DNA from: an uncultured Lachnospiraceae bacterium
GTDB taxonomy: Bacteria; Bacillota; Clostridia; Lachnospirales; Lachnospiraceae
Reading direction: 5' to 3'
Length of the DNA: 42,569 nt
Assembly: GCA_910585605.1 (NCBI GenBank)
Contig: CAJUFL010000020.1
Coordinates: 18,638 to 61,206, forward strand
The position numbers were made by a program, and so were the translations under genes. The notes beneath the pieces were generated by a model. That model was not told the DNA's origin, ran no database searches, and saw nothing but the letters and a program-made list of their open reading frames with translations. This document shows positions 41,855 to 42,569 of this stretch, one piece after another (within the stretch, counting starts at the first letter, position 1; every line of letters starts with the position of its first letter).

Positions 41855-41909
41855 CCGTGAGGGTGGTAGAACTGTTGGTTCTGGTCGTGTGGCTACTATC
41901 ATTGAGTAA
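41855..41909 (+). repeat. Right attachment region (attR): displaced tuf 3' end
   Basis: Read in frame from 41856, this gives REGGRTVGSGRVATIIE and a stop, the exact end of EF-Tu, with nothing coding upstream. Many codons differ from the intact gene. It is best read as the original tuf terminus, displaced when the element integrated. The native terminator (41953) follows. Confidence 0.75.
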
Positions 41910-41952
41910 ATAGAATTCTTGCGAATTCATTAGTAAAAAGCTAGATTTTATG

Positions 41953-41983
41953 GGGTTTTCCGAGAAATCGGGAAGCCCTTTTT
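41953..41983 (+). terminator. Terminator, probably the native tuf terminator
   Basis: GGGTTTTCCGA (41953-41963) pairs with TCGGGAAGCCC (41968-41978) over a GAAA loop, followed by TTTTT. It lies 44 bp after the displaced tuf end, a normal distance for that gene. Confidence 0.88.
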
Positions 41984-42012
41984 GAAACTTTGCAACAGTG
42001 AAAAAATGAAAA

Positions 42013-42032
42013 GTGGTGCCAAAACGGTGCCA
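42013..42032 (+). repeat. Second type of arm-like site
   Basis: Two GGTGCCA motifs lie 11 bp apart, the same layout as the sites at 35154 and 41734 but with different bases. It may belong to another integrase and mark an older or neighbouring element. Confidence 0.45.
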
Positions 42033-42040
42033 TAAAAAAG

Positions 42041-42085
42041 AACTCCGATGAAACTAGGCACCATTTTCATCGGAGTTTGTCTTTT
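42041..42085 (+). terminator. Terminator
   Basis: AACTCCGATGAAA (42041-42053) pairs perfectly with TTTCATCGGAGTT (42065-42077), followed by TGTCTTTTT. Confidence 0.85.
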
Positions 42086-42200
42086 TACCAACCTTTTATT
42101 TGTTTTACCTGTTCTACCCGTTCTTTGTCCTTGTGATACTGGAACTTGAATTGTATCGTTTTCACTACTTCCTTTCTTGCTGAAAGAGATAGTAAAAAAT

Positions 42201-42426
42201 CTGACTATCAAATGCGTGCAGTTTACGAAGCAGGACAAGAATTTGACAGACGAAGTAGACGAGCAGCAGAAGCAGATTAGTTGCTTGACGGATAAAGTTA
42301 TGGAACAGAACGACACCATCAGACCGATTGCAGGAAAAAGCGTCTGATTTGGGATGTTTGGAGTGTATGAAAGAACTCTGCAAAGAGTGTAATAAGTTGT
42401 ATGAAAAGCAGAACGATTTAAAATGA
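42201..42426 (+). pseudogene. Remnant of a coiled-coil element gene
   Basis: Frame one reads DEQQKQISCLTDKV and stops at 42345. After a one-base shift, the text ECMKELCKECNKLYEKQNDLK continues to a stop at 42424. Both parts parallel the intact protein at 39016-39333 (KISSLTGEYK; ERMKKLCEERNSLYEKQNEL). It is a decayed paralogue lacking the start, outside the tuf-inserted element. The remaining 42427-42569 holds a weak AAATGAG/CTCATTT hairpin (42464-42499) and nothing else I can name. Confidence 0.7.
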
Positions 42427-42569
42427 CAAAAATGAAAGGTTGAAAACGCATTAGAACGATAAGAAATGAGAGGTGTGGCGGTTGCTATGTCCCTCATTTT
42501 ATGATGGAAAATGGTGGTCCTGTGTCAAGATTTAGTACAAAATAAAATGAGAGGTTCTGCCAGCTAAGC

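Larger units (their letters stand above)
34974..41909. mobile_element. Degenerate integrative element in tuf
   Basis: About 6.9 kb bounded by duplicated tuf 3' ends. Support comes from terminal 55-bp att-like repeats, near-identical subterminal sites at 35154 and 41734, an excisionase-like gene followed by an integrase N-terminal fragment, a different gene style from the str operon, and a second terminator beyond the right end. No conjugation or replication genes are present. The integrase lacks its catalytic domain, so the element is immobile alone but might be moved in trans by a relative. Cargo includes an HD phosphohydrolase module and a RelBE-type pair. Confidence 0.7.

Noticed and set aside
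42500..42569. End of an insertion sequence
   Set aside because: The terminal sequence hints at repeats, but no inverted repeat pair or transposase can be seen before the window ends.

Overview
The window looks like chromosomal DNA from a low-GC Gram-positive gut anaerobe, most likely a Lachnospiraceae-type clostridium. I infer this from strong AGGAGG ribosome binding sites, a PD-(D/E)XK 'Rpn'-type nuclease, a lipoprotein GH9 glycosidase, BspA-like LRR and Big2/FnIII surface proteins, and a MacB-type exporter. No species can be named from sequence alone.

Layout. 1-2620: two co-directional genes of unknown function (a TPR-like protein and a coiled-coil membrane protein), flanked on both sides by one family of hairpin-forming repeats. 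2629-5178 (minus): a KAS III-like enzyme and, 9 bp downstream, a membrane methyl-accepting chemotaxis-type protein. 5404-6575: an Rpn-type nuclease with its own promoter and a structured leader. 6574-8666: three minus-strand XRE repressors interleaved with two plus-strand paralogous small acidic proteins; two of the repressors share an upstream inverted repeat. 8672-9993: a promoter, a 60-aa protein with a Cys-containing tail, a 183-aa unknown and a 114-aa unknown. 9990-10928 (minus): an AraC-type regulator. 11091-15940: a structured intergenic stretch, then an RNase H, deoC, a GH9 lipoprotein and exonuclease III. 16291-25210: two large exported surface proteins around endonuclease IV and a broken lipoprotein gene. 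25615-29236: an ABC ATPase, an HlyD/MacA adaptor and a MacB permease, likely one operon.

29726-35100 is the str operon (rpsL, rpsG, fusA, then tuf with its own promoter). Its intergenic gaps are unusually long and are filled with hairpins whose helices are interrupted by tandem G-A pairs. Stem changes between copies are compensated, so selection at the RNA level is likely. The hairpin repeats at 1-145 and 2312-2620 share this architecture.

34974-41909 appears to be a degenerate integrative element inserted in the 3' end of tuf. The last 55 bp of tuf recur at the far end with the same amino acids but different codons, followed by a second terminator. Near both ends lie near-identical 23-bp sites containing a 9-bp motif repeated at 11-bp spacing, as expected of integrase arm sites. 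Inside are an HD-domain phosphohydrolase with a small partner, an XRE regulator, an excisionase-like protein, an integrase N-terminal fragment, small unknowns, a zinc-ribbon membrane protein and a RelBE-type toxin-antitoxin pair. To its right lie remnants of a second, related element.

The best candidates for undescribed biology are the tandem-GA hairpin family in the str operon, the tuf-inserted element with its HD two-gene module, the XRE/small-protein repeat locus and the KAS III-like/chemoreceptor pair.
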